The notes under the pieces are model-generated. The model did not search any database. It saw only the letters and a program-made list of their open reading frames with translations, and was not told the DNA's origin. Below, piece after piece: positions 26,706-37,150 of a stretch of 64,000 bases of DNA. The stretch is taken from the NCBI GenBank assembly GCA_036417435.1, contig JAZAQT010000290.1, positions 496,001 through 560,000 on the forward strand, given 5' to 3'. A program made the position numbers and the translations under genes. Numbering within the stretch: the first letter of the stretch is position 1; the number at the start of each line of letters is the position of its first letter. This DNA is from Inia geoffrensis (Eukaryota; Chordata; Mammalia; Artiodactyla; Iniidae).

Positions 26706-27931
26706 TGTGCATCACTGTTGAAGTTGTGTCTCTTTCCCTATGCTTTAAATGTAATTCCAATCTATCTCTTGAAATCGCTTTCCTGCAATTCTCCCTCGCT
26801 TTCAAGTCTTCTTCGCATCCTTACTTCAATATATTTTTGGATGATAGCAGTCATTTGTAACTCTGCTGTTTTGTGAATTACAGTTCCTCTGCGCTCCTTT
26901 TTTCAGCTCCCTTTCTTGTGAGCTGACTGAAAAACTGCAAGATTGCTTCAATCCATATTCTTGTTTTCAGGCGACTTGCTGAGCCTTTGCTTAATACTTC
27001 TTCCTCATGTGAAATGAGAGTGAAATGTGCCCATCAAAGCCCTTACGGCTAATTTTTCATTGTTTCTCCCTCTTCCCATTGATCCTCTGTACTAATTGCA
27101 GACTGTGCAAAACAGGAAATTAAAGGCATTGACTATGCAAGTGGTGTGATTGTTAGTAAAGCGGCTGGAAGGTGGATCCTGTGACCCAGTAGAGGAAAAA
27201 TGAGGTGCGTTTTAGAAACCTTTCCCAATCACATGGTATACCATCTGTTGGGTTTCTCATGCATGGTTTCGCTGTAAGAAGATTCCCTTAAACATGGAGT
27301 GTTGTGACCCACGGAATGAGTAGCTTTAACTATTGTATTAGAGGTTCGGCATTTGCTCATCAAAGCTAACCAATCCTCACAGCCCCATGTGTCCAGCCTT
27401 ATGTCTTATCCAGCTATGGGTTTCTATGTGATCAATCCACTTTGCATCACAGCCCCTGAATCAATTTTGTACGAGTGTTTCTCTCTTTCTTTGTCTCTGT
27501 GTTTTGTTTTTAAAATTTATTTTTATAATGGTGTTTAGCTGATTATCACTGCTGTGTTTGTGCCACTCTGCACACACTTGAGTCCCTTATGGAGATATAT
27601 CAATATATAGGTTTTAAGATTCCTACTACTCACATATATTCCTCTATGGTGAATAGGGTGTGTTGAGGCCAGTTCATTGAGCAAGGGGTAGATCTTATCT
27701 ATTACGTATTTGGTTTATTGAATGGTATCTGTGTTCATTTCAAACTCTGATTTTATGCATCACCCCACCTCACCTTTCCCCTTAAGCTGGCATAAGTGTG
27801 TTTTCTAAATGTGAGACACTCTTGTTTTTTAATTCAGTTGTTGTGCAGTCATATTTACATTCCCTCTATGAGTGATATCTTATGATATGCTTCTTTTTCT
27901 GTGTGACTTAACTCAAGCAGTATCATCGAAA

Positions 27932-27946
27932 CTCGATACACTCTTT
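27932..27946 (+). repeat. Left target-site duplication of L1 copy 1
   Basis: The 15-mer ctcgatacactcttt sits immediately before the T-run and recurs exactly at 35,032-35,046. The uninterrupted homologue near 44,898 reads ctcgatccactctttatgc. The implied nick, CTTT/AT on the + strand, fits the relaxed L1 endonuclease consensus TTTT/AA. Confidence 0.92.
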
Positions 27947-27958
27947 TTTTTTTTTTTT

Positions 27959-29036
27959 ATTGTACTATTGTAATTTTATTTTCTTTCAGTTTTTGTTTTT
28001 GATTTTGTAAAGACAATCGTCTTTCAACTGAATTGAAAAATAGAGGCTAAGATAGATGAAAAGATGGTAAGAGTCTCTCAGCCATAAAAAATTAGACAAC
28101 AGAATGCTGAAACCCAGATATATTTGCAGAGTTGTCGTGTTTTGAAATCTCTGAATATTCATAGGGAATTGGAGAAATGCCAGATTACAGATGGGTAAAT
28201 CCTCTCTCCCACTCCATTGTGGATTTGGAAATTACAAACCTGTAAGCCTGATACTTATCCCAAGCAACATTTTGGAACAGGCTATTAAGGATATGACTTG
28301 AAGCATTTTGAAATGACTAGTGATGATCTGGAGCCAAAACAGCTAACTGAAAACAAGTCATGGTTCCCTGTCTTCTCTTGTTTAGACAGGTGGTTTTAGG
28401 TTGACAGATAATGGTAGTGTTGCAGTGTTTCTACTCATCGAGGACATAAAATATGTCATCATATGCTATCAAAAACTAATACTCTGCAGGGATATTATGG
28501 GTGCTCAATAGCTATTGTTAATGAGAGAAGGAGAGGGAGAGAAGGAAGGGTGAAAGGGAGGAAGGAAGGGAGAAAGGGAGGGAGAGAAGGAAGGAGGGAG
28601 GGAAGGAGGGAGGGAGGGAGGGAGGGAAGGGAAGAGGGCTATGTACTGGCATGAGATTTTGAAAAGTATTCAGCAGTTTATTCAGGTCAATCAATAAATG
28701 ACCAAATAACCATACTGAAAACATTTCATTTATGAAATAATACCAATCTGTTCAACTTAGCATATGTATCTTCTAATTCTTTTAAGGCCCTTCTGTCAAC
28801 CCTAATTCTCCTGAAAGCTGCCATATCTTTTCTATTAAATACTCTGAAAGTATAGTCTACCATCCAGCTCTACTTTTACTTCTACTTGTCCTCTTCAGGA
28901 TATGGGAATCTGCCTTCAGCTCCATCGCTCCACAAAAAATTGTTCTTTCCTGGACACCAATAACACTCTAATTTTCAAATGCAAAAGCATTTTTTTGAAC
29001 CCACTCCCACAGAAAACACCCTCCTAAGATCATTTC
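27959..29036 (-). other. Probable 3' transduced segment of L1 copy 1
   Basis: About 1,080 bp lying between the L1's own A-tail (T-run 29,037-29,055 on +) and a second, terminal A-tail (T-run 27,944-27,958). Read on the minus strand, an AATAAA signal lies about 17 nt before the terminal tail (+ strand ttttattttc near 27,975). It is not satellite and not L1, and nothing else in the window matches it. The arrangement is the classic signature of read-through past a weak L1 polyadenylation site. I see no coding capacity, only a polypurine stretch. Confidence 0.8.
28523..28634 (+). repeat. Polypurine simple repeat (GGGA/GGAA)n
   Basis: About 110 bases of almost pure purine on the + strand, mixing gggaggga and ggaaggaa, inside the transduced segment. 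Any open frame through it, such as the GRE-rich frame at 28,463-28,654, is an artefact of the repeat. Confidence 0.9.
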
Positions 29037-29418
29037 TTTTTTTTTTTTTTTTTTTAACATCTTTATTGGGTTAAAATTGCTCTACAATGGTGTGTCAGTT
29101 TCTACTTTATAACAAAGTGAATCAGTTATATATATACAGACGTTCACATATTTCTTTCCTCTTGCGTATCTCTCTTTCCTTCCCTCCCTATCCCACCCCT
29201 CCAGGCAGTCACAAAGCACCGAGCAGATATCCCTGTGCCAAGCGGCTGCTTCCCATTAGCTTTCTACCTTACGTTTGTTAGTATATATATGTCCATGCCC
29301 CTCCCTCGCCCTCTCATAGCTCACCCCTCCCCCTCCCCATATCCTCAAGTCCGTTCTCCAGTAGGTCTGTGTCTTTATTCCTGTCTTACCCCTAGGTTCT
29401 TCATAACATTTTTTTTTC
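29037..29418 (-). other. L1 copy 1 3' UTR and internal A-tail
   Basis: About 360 bp between the ORF2 stop at 29,419 and the T-run at 29,037-29,055. An AATAAA signal (tttatt on + near 29,062) lies next to the tail. The same 3' UTR is found in L1 copy 2 at 56,894-57,269 with only a handful of changes. It contains a pyrimidine-rich + strand (purine-rich transcript) stretch, which is common in mammalian L1 3' UTRs. Confidence 0.88.
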
Positions 29419-32400
29419 TTAAATTCCATATATATGTGTTAGCATACGGTATTTGTCTTTGTCTTTCTGACTTACTTCACTCTGTATGACAGACTCGAGG
29501 TCTATCCACCTCATTACAAATAGCTCAATTTCGTTTCTTTTTAATGCTGAGTAATATTCCATTGTGTATATGTGCCACATCTTCTTTATCCATTCATCTG
29601 ACGATGGGCACTTAGGTTGTTTCCATCCCCGGGCTATTGTAAATAGAGCTGCGATGAACATTTTGGTACACGCCTCTTTTTCAATTTTGGTTTTCTCAGG
29701 GTATATGCCCAGTAGTGGGATTGCTGGGTCATATGGTAGTTCTATTTGTAGTTTTTTAAGGAACCTCCATACTGTTCTCCATAGTGGCTGAACCAATTCA
29801 CATTCCCACCAGCAGTGCAAGAGGGTTCCCTTTTGTCCACACCCTCTCCAGCATTTATTGTTTCTAGATTTTTTGATGATGGCCATTCTAACTGGTGTGA
29901 GATGATATCTCATTGTAGTTTTGATTTGCATTTCTCTAATGATTAATGATGTTGAGCATTCTTTCATGTGTTTGTTGGCAGTCTGCATATCTTCTTTGGA
30001 GAAATGTCTATTTAGGTCTTCTGCCCATTTTTGGATTGGGTTGTTTGTTTTTTTGTCATTGAGCTGCATAAGCTGCTTGTAAATTTTGGAGATTAATCCT
30101 TTGTCAGTTGCTTCATTTGCAAATATTTTCTCCCATTCTGAGGGTTGTCTTTTGGTCTTGTTTATGGTTTCCTTTGCTGTGCAAAAGCTTTGAAGTTTCA
30201 TTAGGTCCCATTTGTTTATTTTTGTTTTTATTTCCATTGCTCTAGGAGGTGGGTCAAAAAGGATCTTGCTGTGATTTATGTCATAGAGTGTTCTGCCTAT
30301 GTTTTCCTCTAAAAGTTTGATAGTTTCTGGCCTTACATTTAGGTCTTTAATCCATTTTGAGCTTATTTTTGTGTATGGTGTTAGGGAGTGATCTAAGCTC
30401 ATACTTTTACATGTAGCTGTCCAGTTTTCCCAGCACCACTTATTGAAGAGGCTGTCCTTTCTCCACTGTATATTCCTGCCACCATTATCAAAGATAAGGT
30501 GTCCATATGTGCGTGGGTTTATCTCTGGGCTTTCTATTCTGTTCCATTGATCTATCGTTCTGTTTTTGTGCCAGTACCATACTGTCTTGATTACTGTAGC
30601 TTTGTAGTATAGTCTGAAGTCAGGGAGCCTGATTCCTCCAGCTCCGTTTTTCGCTCTCAAGATTGCTTTAGCTATTCGGGGTCTTTTGTGTTTCCATACA
30701 AATTGTGAAAATTTTTTTTCTAATTCTGTGAAAAATGCCAGTGGCAGTTTGATAGGGATTGCATTGAATCTATAGATTGCTTTGGGTAGTAGAGTCATTT
30801 TCACAATGTTGATTCTTCCAATCCAAGAACATGGTATATCCCTCCATCTATTTGTATCGTCTTTAATTTCTTTCATCAGTGTCTTATAATTTTCTGCATA
30901 CAGGTCTTTTGTCTCCCTAGGTAGGTTTATTCCTAGGTATTTTATTCTTTTTGTTGCAATGGTAAATGGGAGTGTTTTCTTGATTTCACTTTCAGATTTT
31001 TCATCACTAGTATATAGGAATGCCAGAGATTTCTGTGCATTAATTTTGTATCCTGCTACTTTACCAAATTCATTGATTATCTCTAGTAATTCTCTGGTAG
31101 CATCTTTAGGATTCTCTATGTATAGTATCATGTCATCTGCAAACAGTGACAGCTTTACTTCTTCTTTTCCGATTTGGATTCCTTTTATTTCCTTTTCTTC
31201 TCTGATTGCTGTGGCTAAAACTTCCAAAACTATGTTGAATAAGAGTGGTGAGAGTGGGCAGCCTTGTCTTGTTCCTGATCTTAGTGGAAATGCTTTCAGT
31301 TTTTCACCATTGAGGATGATGTTGGCTGTGGGTTTGTCATATATGGCCTTTATTATGTTGAGGAAAGGTCCCTCTATGCCTACTTTCTGTAGGGTTTTTA
31401 TCATAAATGGGTGTTGAATTTTGTCAAAAGCTTTCTCTGCATCTATTGAGATGATCATATGGTTTTTCTCCTTCAATTTGTTAATATGGTGTATCACATT
31501 GATAGACTTGCGTATATTGAAGAATCCTTGCATTCCTGGAATAAACCCCACTTGATCATGGTGTATGATCCTTTTGATGTGCTGTTGGATTCTGTTTGCT
31601 AGTATTTTGTTGAGGATTTTTGCATCTATGTTCATCAGTGATATTGGCCTGTAGTTTTCTTTCTTTGTGACATCCTTGTCTGGTTTTGGTATCAAGGTGA
31701 TGGTGGCCTTGTAGAAGGAATTGGGGAGTGTTCCTCCCTCTGCTATGTTTTGGAAGAGTTTGAGAAGGATAGGTGTTAGCTCTTCTCTAAATGCTTGATA
31801 GAATTCGGCTGTGAAGCCATCTGGTCCTGGGCTTTTGTTTGTTGGAAGATTTTTAATCACAGTTTCAATTTCAGTGTTTGTGACTGGTCTGTTCATATTT
31901 TCTATTTCTTCCTGATTCAGTCTTGGTAGTTTGTGCATTTCTAAGAATGTGTCCATTTCTTCCAGATTGTCCATTTTATTGGCATAGAGTTGCTTGTAGT
32001 AATCTCTCATGATCATTTTTATTTCTGCCGTGTCAGTTGTTACTTCTCCTTTTTCATTTCTAATTCTATTGATTTGAGTCTTCTCCCTTTTTTTCTTGAT
32101 GAGTCTGGCTAATGGTTTATCTATTTTGTTTATCTTCTCAAAGAACCAACTTTTAGTTTTATTGATCTTTGCTATTGTTTCCTTCATTTCTTTTTCGTTT
32201 ATTTCTGATCTGATTTTTATAATTTATTTCCTTCTACTCAGTTTGGGGTTTTTTTGTTCTTCTTTCTCTAATTGCTTTAGGTGTAAGGTTAGGTTGTTTA
32301 TTCGAGATGTTTCCTGCTTCTTAAGGTGGGCTTGTATTGCTATAAACTTCCCTCTTAGAACTGCTTTTGCAGCATCCCATAGGTTTTGGGTCGTTGTGTC

Positions 32401-33237
32401 TCCATTGTCATTTGTTTCTAGGTATTTTTTAATTTCCTCTTTGATTTCTTCAGTGATCACTTCATTATTGAGTAAGGTATTGTTTAGCCTCCATGTGCTT
32501 GTATTTTTTACAGATCTTTTCCTGTAATTGATATCTAGTCTCATGGCGTTGTGGTCAGAGAAGATACTTGATACAATTTCAATTTTCTTAAATCTACCAA
32601 GGCTTGATTTGTGACCCAAGATATGATCTATCCTGGAGAATGTTCCATGAGCACTTGAGAAAAATGTGTATTCTGTTGTTTTTGGATGGAGTGTCCTATA
32701 GATATCAATTAAGTCCATCTTGTTTAATGTATCATTTAAGGCTTGTGTTTCCTTATTTATTTTCATTTTGGATGATCTGTCCATTGGTGAAAGTGGGGTG
32801 TTGAAGTCCCCTACTATGAATGTATTACTGTCGATTTCCCCTTTTATGGCTGTTAGTTTTTGCCTTATGTATTGAGGTGCTCCTGTGTTAGGTGCATAAA
32901 TATTTACAATTGTTGTATCTTCTTCTTGGATCGATCCCTTAATCATTATGTAGTGTCCTTCTTTGTCTCTTGTAATGGTCTTTATTTTAAAGTCTATTTT
33001 GTCTGATATGAAAATTGCTACTCCAGCTTTCTTTTGATTTCCATTTGCATGGAACATCTTTTTCCATCCCCTTACTTTCAGTCTGTATGTGTCTCTAGGT
33101 CTGAAGTGGGTCTCTTGTAGACAGCATATATATGGGTCTTGTTTTTGTATCCATTCAGCCAATCTGTGTCTTTTGGTGGGAGCATTTAGTCCATTTACAT
33201 TTAAGGTAATTATCGATATGCATGTTCCTATTCCCAT
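29419..33237 (-). pseudogene. ORF2: L1 copy 1 ORF2 (endonuclease-reverse transcriptase), one nonsense codon
   Basis: A reading frame of 1,273 codons, the usual L1 ORF2 length, interrupted only by a TAA at 32,224-32,226. The first 337 codons are an APE-type endonuclease with the motifs [19 protein letters not shown] and SDHNAMRLD. The remaining 922 residues from the next methionine at 32,187 carry the Z and RT domains with the catalytic [10 protein letters not shown] motif and a C-terminal Cys-rich segment ([18 protein letters not shown]). L1 copy 2 has GAA at the position of the stop, so this is a single G-to-T change in the linker between the endonuclease and RT regions. Its normal role is to nick genomic DNA and reverse-transcribe L1 RNA at the nick. 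The otherwise intact frame argues for a young insertion. Confidence 0.95.
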
Positions 33238-33295
33238 TTTCTAAATTGTTTTGGGTTCGTTGTTATAGGTCCTTTCCTTCTCTTGTGTTTCTTGT

Positions 33296-34202
33296 CTAGA
33301 GAAGTTCCTTTAGCAGTTGTTGTAAAGCTGGTTTGGTGGTGCTGAACTCTCTCAGCTTTTGCTTGTTTGTGAAGGTTTTAATTTCTCCATCAAATCTGAA
33401 TGAGATCTTTGCTGGGTAGAGTAATCGTGGTTGCAGGCTTTTCTCCTTCATCACTTTCAGTATGTCCTGCCACTCCCTTCTGGCTTGCAGAGTTTCTGCT
33501 GAGAGATCAGCTGTTAGCCTTATGGGGATTCCCTTGTGTGTTATTTGTTTTTTTTTCCCTTGCTGCTTTTAATATGCTTTCTTTGTATTTAATTTTTGAG
33601 AGTTTGATTAATATGTGTCTTGGCGTATTTCTCCTTGGGTTTATCCTGTATGGGACTCTCTCTGCTTCCTGGACTTGGTTAACTATTTCCTTTCCCATAT
33701 TAGGGAAGTTTTCAACTATAATCTCTTCAAATATTTTCTCAGTCCCTTTCTTTTTCTCTTCATCCTCTGGAACCCCTATAATTCGAATGTTGGTGCGTTT
33801 AATATTGTCCCAGAGGTCTCTGAGACTGTCCTCAGTTCTTTTCCTTCTTTTTTCTTTATTCTGCTCTGCAGTCGTTATTTCCACTAGTTTATCTTCCAGG
33901 TCACTTATCCGTTCTTCTGCCTCAGTTATTCTGCTATTGATCCCATCTAGTGTATTTTTCATTTCAGTTATTGTGTTGTTCATCTCTGTTTGTTTGTTCT
34001 TTAGTTCTTCTAGATCTTTGTTAAACATTTCTTGCATCTTCTCCATCCTTGCCTCCATTCTATTTCCGAGATTCTGGATCATCTTTACTATCATTATTCT
34101 GAATTCTTTTTCAGGTAGACTGCCTATTACCTCTTCATTTGTAAGGTCTGGTGCATTTTTATCTTGCTCCTTCATCTGCTGTGTGTTTTTCTGTCTTCTC
34201 AT
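33296..34202 (-). pseudogene. ORF1: L1 copy 1 ORF1 (RNA-binding coiled-coil protein), frameshifted
   Basis: Begins MRRQKNTQQMKEQ at 34,202 and stays open for 231 codons, about 220 of them in the true frame. It then shifts at a T-run of nine (33,548-33,556) that has eight bases in L1 copy 2. The natural stop would be at 33,296, where copy 2 ends its 301-residue product. Visible parts are a heptad-rich coiled coil at about residues 35-115, an RRM-like part around NIRIIGVPEDEE, and the start of the C-terminal domain around PRHILIKL. ORF1p normally trimerises and coats L1 RNA. The shift removes most of the C-terminal RNA-binding domain. Confidence 0.93.
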
Positions 34203-34229
34203 TTTGCTTATCTTACTGTGTTTGGGGTC

Positions 34230-34268
<39 letters not shown>

Positions 34269-34836
34269 AGGCTACACGTTCGTAGTTCCCGTTGTTTTTG
34301 ATGTCTGTCTCCAGTGGCTAAGGTTGGTCTAGTGGGTTGTGTATACTTCCTGGTGGAGGGGACTAGTGCTTGTGTTCTGGTGGATGAGGCTGGATCTTGT
34401 CTCTCTGGTGGGCAGGTCCACGTCTGGTGGTGTGTTTTGGGGTGTCTTTGGACTTATTATGATTTTAGGCAGCCTCTCTGTTAGTGGGTGGGGTTGTGTT
34501 TCTGTTTTGCTAGTTGTTTGGCATAGGTTTTCCAGCAGTGTAGCTTGCTGGCCGTTGAGTGAAGCTGGGTGCTGGTGTTAAGGTGGAGATCCCTGGGAGA
34601 TTTTCGCCGTTTGATATTATGTGGTGCTGGGAAATCTCTTGTGGACCAGTGTTCTGAAGTTGGCTCTCTCCCCTCAGAGGTAGAGTCCTGATTCCTTTTA
34701 GGAGGTCTGAGGTCTTTTGCCAGCCTTCAGTAGGTGTTCTGTAAGAGTTGTTCCACGTGTAGATGTATTTCTGGTGTATCTGTGGGGAGGAAGGTGATCT
34801 CCGCGTCTTACTCTTCCGCCATCTTTCTTCTCTCCT
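34203..34836 (-). promoter_or_regulatory. L1 copy 1 5' UTR, internally shortened
   Basis: The 5' end (aagatggcggaagagtaaga on the minus strand near 34,830) is the typical L1 start. It is followed by only about 630 bp before ORF1, including an A-run at 34,232-34,266. At 34,694/34,695 the sequence leaves the path followed by copy 2: both share agagtcctgattcct on +, then copy 1 goes to tttaggagg while copy 2 goes to ggcaggagc. The missing stretch is at least 1.47 kb, because copy 2 is still in it at the window edge. Confidence 0.85.
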
Positions 34837-35031
34837 AGAGAGCTTTCCCGAATTCTGATATCTCCTGGTCAGGTCCCGGGTGTCCTTCTGTTATCGAGTC
34901 CAAGCTTGCTCTGCTCACCGCACGACAGGACAGCAAACCGGAGACGAGGTGTTGAGGCAGGGAATATGACTTTATTTGGAAAGCCAGCAGACCACAAAGA
35001 TGGCAGACTAGTGTTTCTAAGTAACCATCTT
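34837..35031 (-). other. LTR-like sequence fused to the 5' end of L1 copy 1
   Basis: About 195 bp lie between the L1 5' end and the target duplication. Read on the minus strand they contain AATAAA at 34,976-34,971 followed by a CT-rich stretch (ctgcctcaacacctcgtctc) and a segment ending gataaca. This is the layout of an R-U5 region of a retroviral LTR. No other copy is in the window. It is inside the target duplications, so it was part of the inserted RNA. A pre-existing LTR at the site is excluded by the empty homologue near 44,910. Confidence 0.55.
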
Positions 35032-35046
35032 CTCGATACACTCTTT
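35032..35046 (+). repeat. Right target-site duplication of L1 copy 1
   Basis: Exact repeat of the 15-mer at 27,932-27,946. Satellite sequence resumes directly after it with atgcttctactagcc, as in the uninterrupted copy at 44,911. Confidence 0.92.
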
Positions 35047-35580
35047 ATGCTTCTACTAGCCTTATTACATTGATTTCATAGTGAAGAGATATTCCATTGT
35101 GCGTAAGTACCACACCTTCCTTATCCATTGTTCTCTTTCCTGGGGTATTTAAGGTGTACTGAAGTCGAGGTTCTTGTAAACAGAGCAGCCCTAAACTTTG
35201 CTGTGCCTGTGTCTTTTTGATTTTTAGACTTCCCTAGATATGCTCCTGTGATTGCAAGTGCCCTATGCTCTGTAGCTCTGCTTTTTAGATGATTTACAAA
35301 CCAGGATACACTTCTCCAGAGTGCCTCTTCTCAGTTTACCCACAGCCCATCAGTGTATAAAGGCTGCCTGTTCTCCATGGCCTGTCCTGCATTTCTGCGT
35401 TTTACAATTTTTTCGGATGGCCCTTTTGACCGGTGGGAAATGAGGCTTCTTTGGTGTGCAGATTTGCTTTGCTTGCTTTCTTGGTTGTCCATAAAGTGCA
35501 TATGCGTGTTTTCCTGAATATATTCAGGAGAAAATGCATACGCCCTTTTTGGCCAACTGCACCATTTTAGAAATCCTGCC
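35047..35580. repeat. L1-derived satellite, continuation of the interrupted unit
   Basis: Carries on the unit broken at 27,946: the old L1 3' ORF2-like part, then the MITE at 35,485. Similarity to the satellite fades after about 35,580. The homologue in the second large copy is about 44,911-45,447; copy 1 has 7 extra bases near 35,585. Confidence 0.75.
35485..35556. mobile_element. Palindromic mariner-like MITE 2
   Basis: Inverted repeat with a mutated left arm (ggttgtccataaag) and an intact right arm (ctttttggccaa), centred on cctgaatatattcagg. Same element as at 26,636. Confidence 0.6.
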
Positions 35581-35689
35581 ACCTTCGGCCTTGGGATGTA
35601 GGCAGAGTGCGAACTTTAGATGATTGATGCCGTCAGGGTCAGAAGCACTCACCAACGGCTTCCCTTAGGTTACATTTTAACTGTCATTG

Positions 35690-35890
35690 ATAGATGATGT
35701 CAATAAATATATCTATGCTTTTTCAGATTTTTTCCCCTTACACGTTATTGCAAAATATTGAGTGTAGTTCCCTATGCTATATAGTAATTCCTTGTTGATG
35801 ATCTACTTTATACATAACAGTGTGTATGTGTTAAACCCAAAATGTTAATTTATCCCTCCTCCCACTTTCCCCTTTGGTAATAATAAATTA
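35690..35890 (-). mobile_element. L1 3' UTR fragment
   Basis: The run gctttttcagattttttccc, ttattgcaaaatattgagt, tatgctatatagta and cctttggtaat matches, from memory, an older cetartiodactyl L1 3' UTR on the minus strand. It is less diverged than the L1 part of the satellite unit. The following 35,891-36,140 is AT-rich sequence I do not recognise. Confidence 0.6.
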
Positions 35891-36139
35891 TAAGATTTTA
35901 TACTTCTCAGAAATGGGCGAGCTGAAACAGAGGTATAATTTTCAATGGAAAAGCATTTAAAACAAGATTGAAGCTTTAACGAAGATTATTAGATGTGCAT
36001 CCTTGGAAAGAAATCACTTCATTTCTCTAATATTGACCTGACAAATAAGACAAATCTTTTCACTGAACTTGCTTATAATAGAATGATGGAAATATAAAAT
36101 GGAAGTGTTAGAAACATCTTATTTTACCCGAGCCTTATA

Positions 36140-37150
36140 CACTGTTCTATGTTAATTACAGTTTGGCTCACACATCTGTTTATTGAAGTTACAATGTTAT
36201 CAATTTCTGTTACTGATCCTCCACAATGGACCCCAACAAGTATCCCCCTGCCCAGTGTCATTGGAGCCAACAGATCGAGACTGAGTTTGGTTCAGAAGCA
36301 CAGGAAACTATATTTTGATCAGAGAATGGAGAAGTGAGAGAATGCGCTACCCCACAGGCTGTGTGTTGGCCTGCTGTGTACAGGTCCTGTCAGAGACAGT
36401 GGGAAGGAGGGGGCGGAGCTCTCAGAGGCCGAGTTGGATGCAGCTCAGGCTCTATATCTTGGAGCCTGCACTGGGCCCCAGGAGCTGAAGTGTCGACCCA
36501 GCCATTCTGCAGTAGGAAATCTGGTCTGAAGTGCCGGGTGTGGCAGCTCTGCATGCGGGAACCTAGGAGCACTTGAAATTAGGCAAATCACAAAGGGTAA
36601 CAAAGGTTAGACTTTATTTTATTGCCCAGATTCTATTTTTATGTCCCAAGGATTTTTAATGGGCTTTGCTGGTGACAAAGCCCTCCTCTGCCTTTTGTCC
36701 CGTTCCTCATTCTTGGAGTGCTGAGTGTGCAGACCCCTCTTCTGTAACTGCTGAGTGCTGAGTTGGGAGCCCTCATACCCGGGGGTGAGGGTCAGAACTT
36801 CTCCCCAGCAGCCTCCAGGTGAGATTCATTGTCCCCAGAGCTGCTGCCTCCCTGCTCGTCCACCTGAGTACCAGCATTGGAAGTGTTATAGATTCTAATG
36901 ACCTTTAAGGGTACAGGAAAGGGATGTGCAGAGACAATGTGGAGGCAGGTTTTACCCCACCGCACATTTGTTAGGCCACCTTAGGCTGACTGTTTCTGCC
37001 AGCCCAGATGCTCTGACCAGCAGTCTTTGTTTTCTTCAATTAGGCCCCTGAATTAATGTAAAAACAGTACCAGGTGTCAGAGCCTTGCCTGCTCAACTCC
37101 CAGTCAGTCCAGGGTCAGTGGTGATGCAACACCATGATGGACACTGAGTC
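36140..37150 (-). other. Unrecognised segment, possibly the 3' part of the ERV
   Basis: A mostly non-repetitive stretch duplicated at 46,000-47,011. On the minus strand it has an AATAAAATAAA signal near 36,620 and lies downstream of the ERV pol fragment, so it could hold degraded env and 3' LTR sequence. I cannot align it to a known family by eye. No open frame here exceeds about 84 codons in either copy. Confidence 0.3.

Larger units (their letters stand above)
25055..27946. repeat. L1-derived 1.74-kb satellite, first block
   Basis: About 1.7 units, from mid-unit at the junction to the L1 insertion point. From about 25,750 to 26,620 each landmark follows an L1 3' end read on the minus strand: A-rich 3' UTR, then the segment around gctgagtaatattc, then gggctattg, then the part leading to attgtagtg. 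The match is old and diverged. The palindromic MITE follows at 26,636. The block recurs at 42,022-44,910 with few differences. Open frames here are short and unsupported. Confidence 0.8.
27947..35031 (-). mobile_element. L1 copy 1: composite LINE-1 insertion with both flanks transduced
   Basis: A 7,085-bp insertion on the minus strand flanked by 15-bp target duplications and absent from the duplicated locus near 44,910. In transcript order it holds about 195 bp of LTR-like sequence (35,031-34,837), an L1 5' UTR beginning near 34,836 with the typical aagatggcgg start, ORF1, a 58-bp spacer, ORF2, a 3' UTR, an A-tail at 29,056-29,037, about 1.08 kb of foreign DNA and a terminal A-tail at 27,958-27,944. 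All of this lies between one pair of target duplications, so it most likely arrived as one RNA. ORF1 is frameshifted and ORF2 carries one stop, so this copy cannot now move on its own. Confidence 0.9.

Noticed and set aside
25055..27900. Short open frames in the 1.74-kb satellite as small genes
   Set aside because: They lie in old L1 3' UTR or antisense ORF2-like sequence and change between units.
28463..28654. 63-codon Arg/Gly/Glu-rich frame
   Set aside because: It is a translation of a purine simple repeat.
27947..29036. The 1.08-kb segment as satellite that was already at the target site
   Set aside because: The uninterrupted homologue near 44,910 has no such sequence, and the target duplications lie outside it.
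33400..34332. 310-codon + strand frame antisense to L1 ORF1
   Set aside because: Antisense shadow of the L1 ORF1 codon pattern; it occurs opposite both L1 copies and ends in a T-run.
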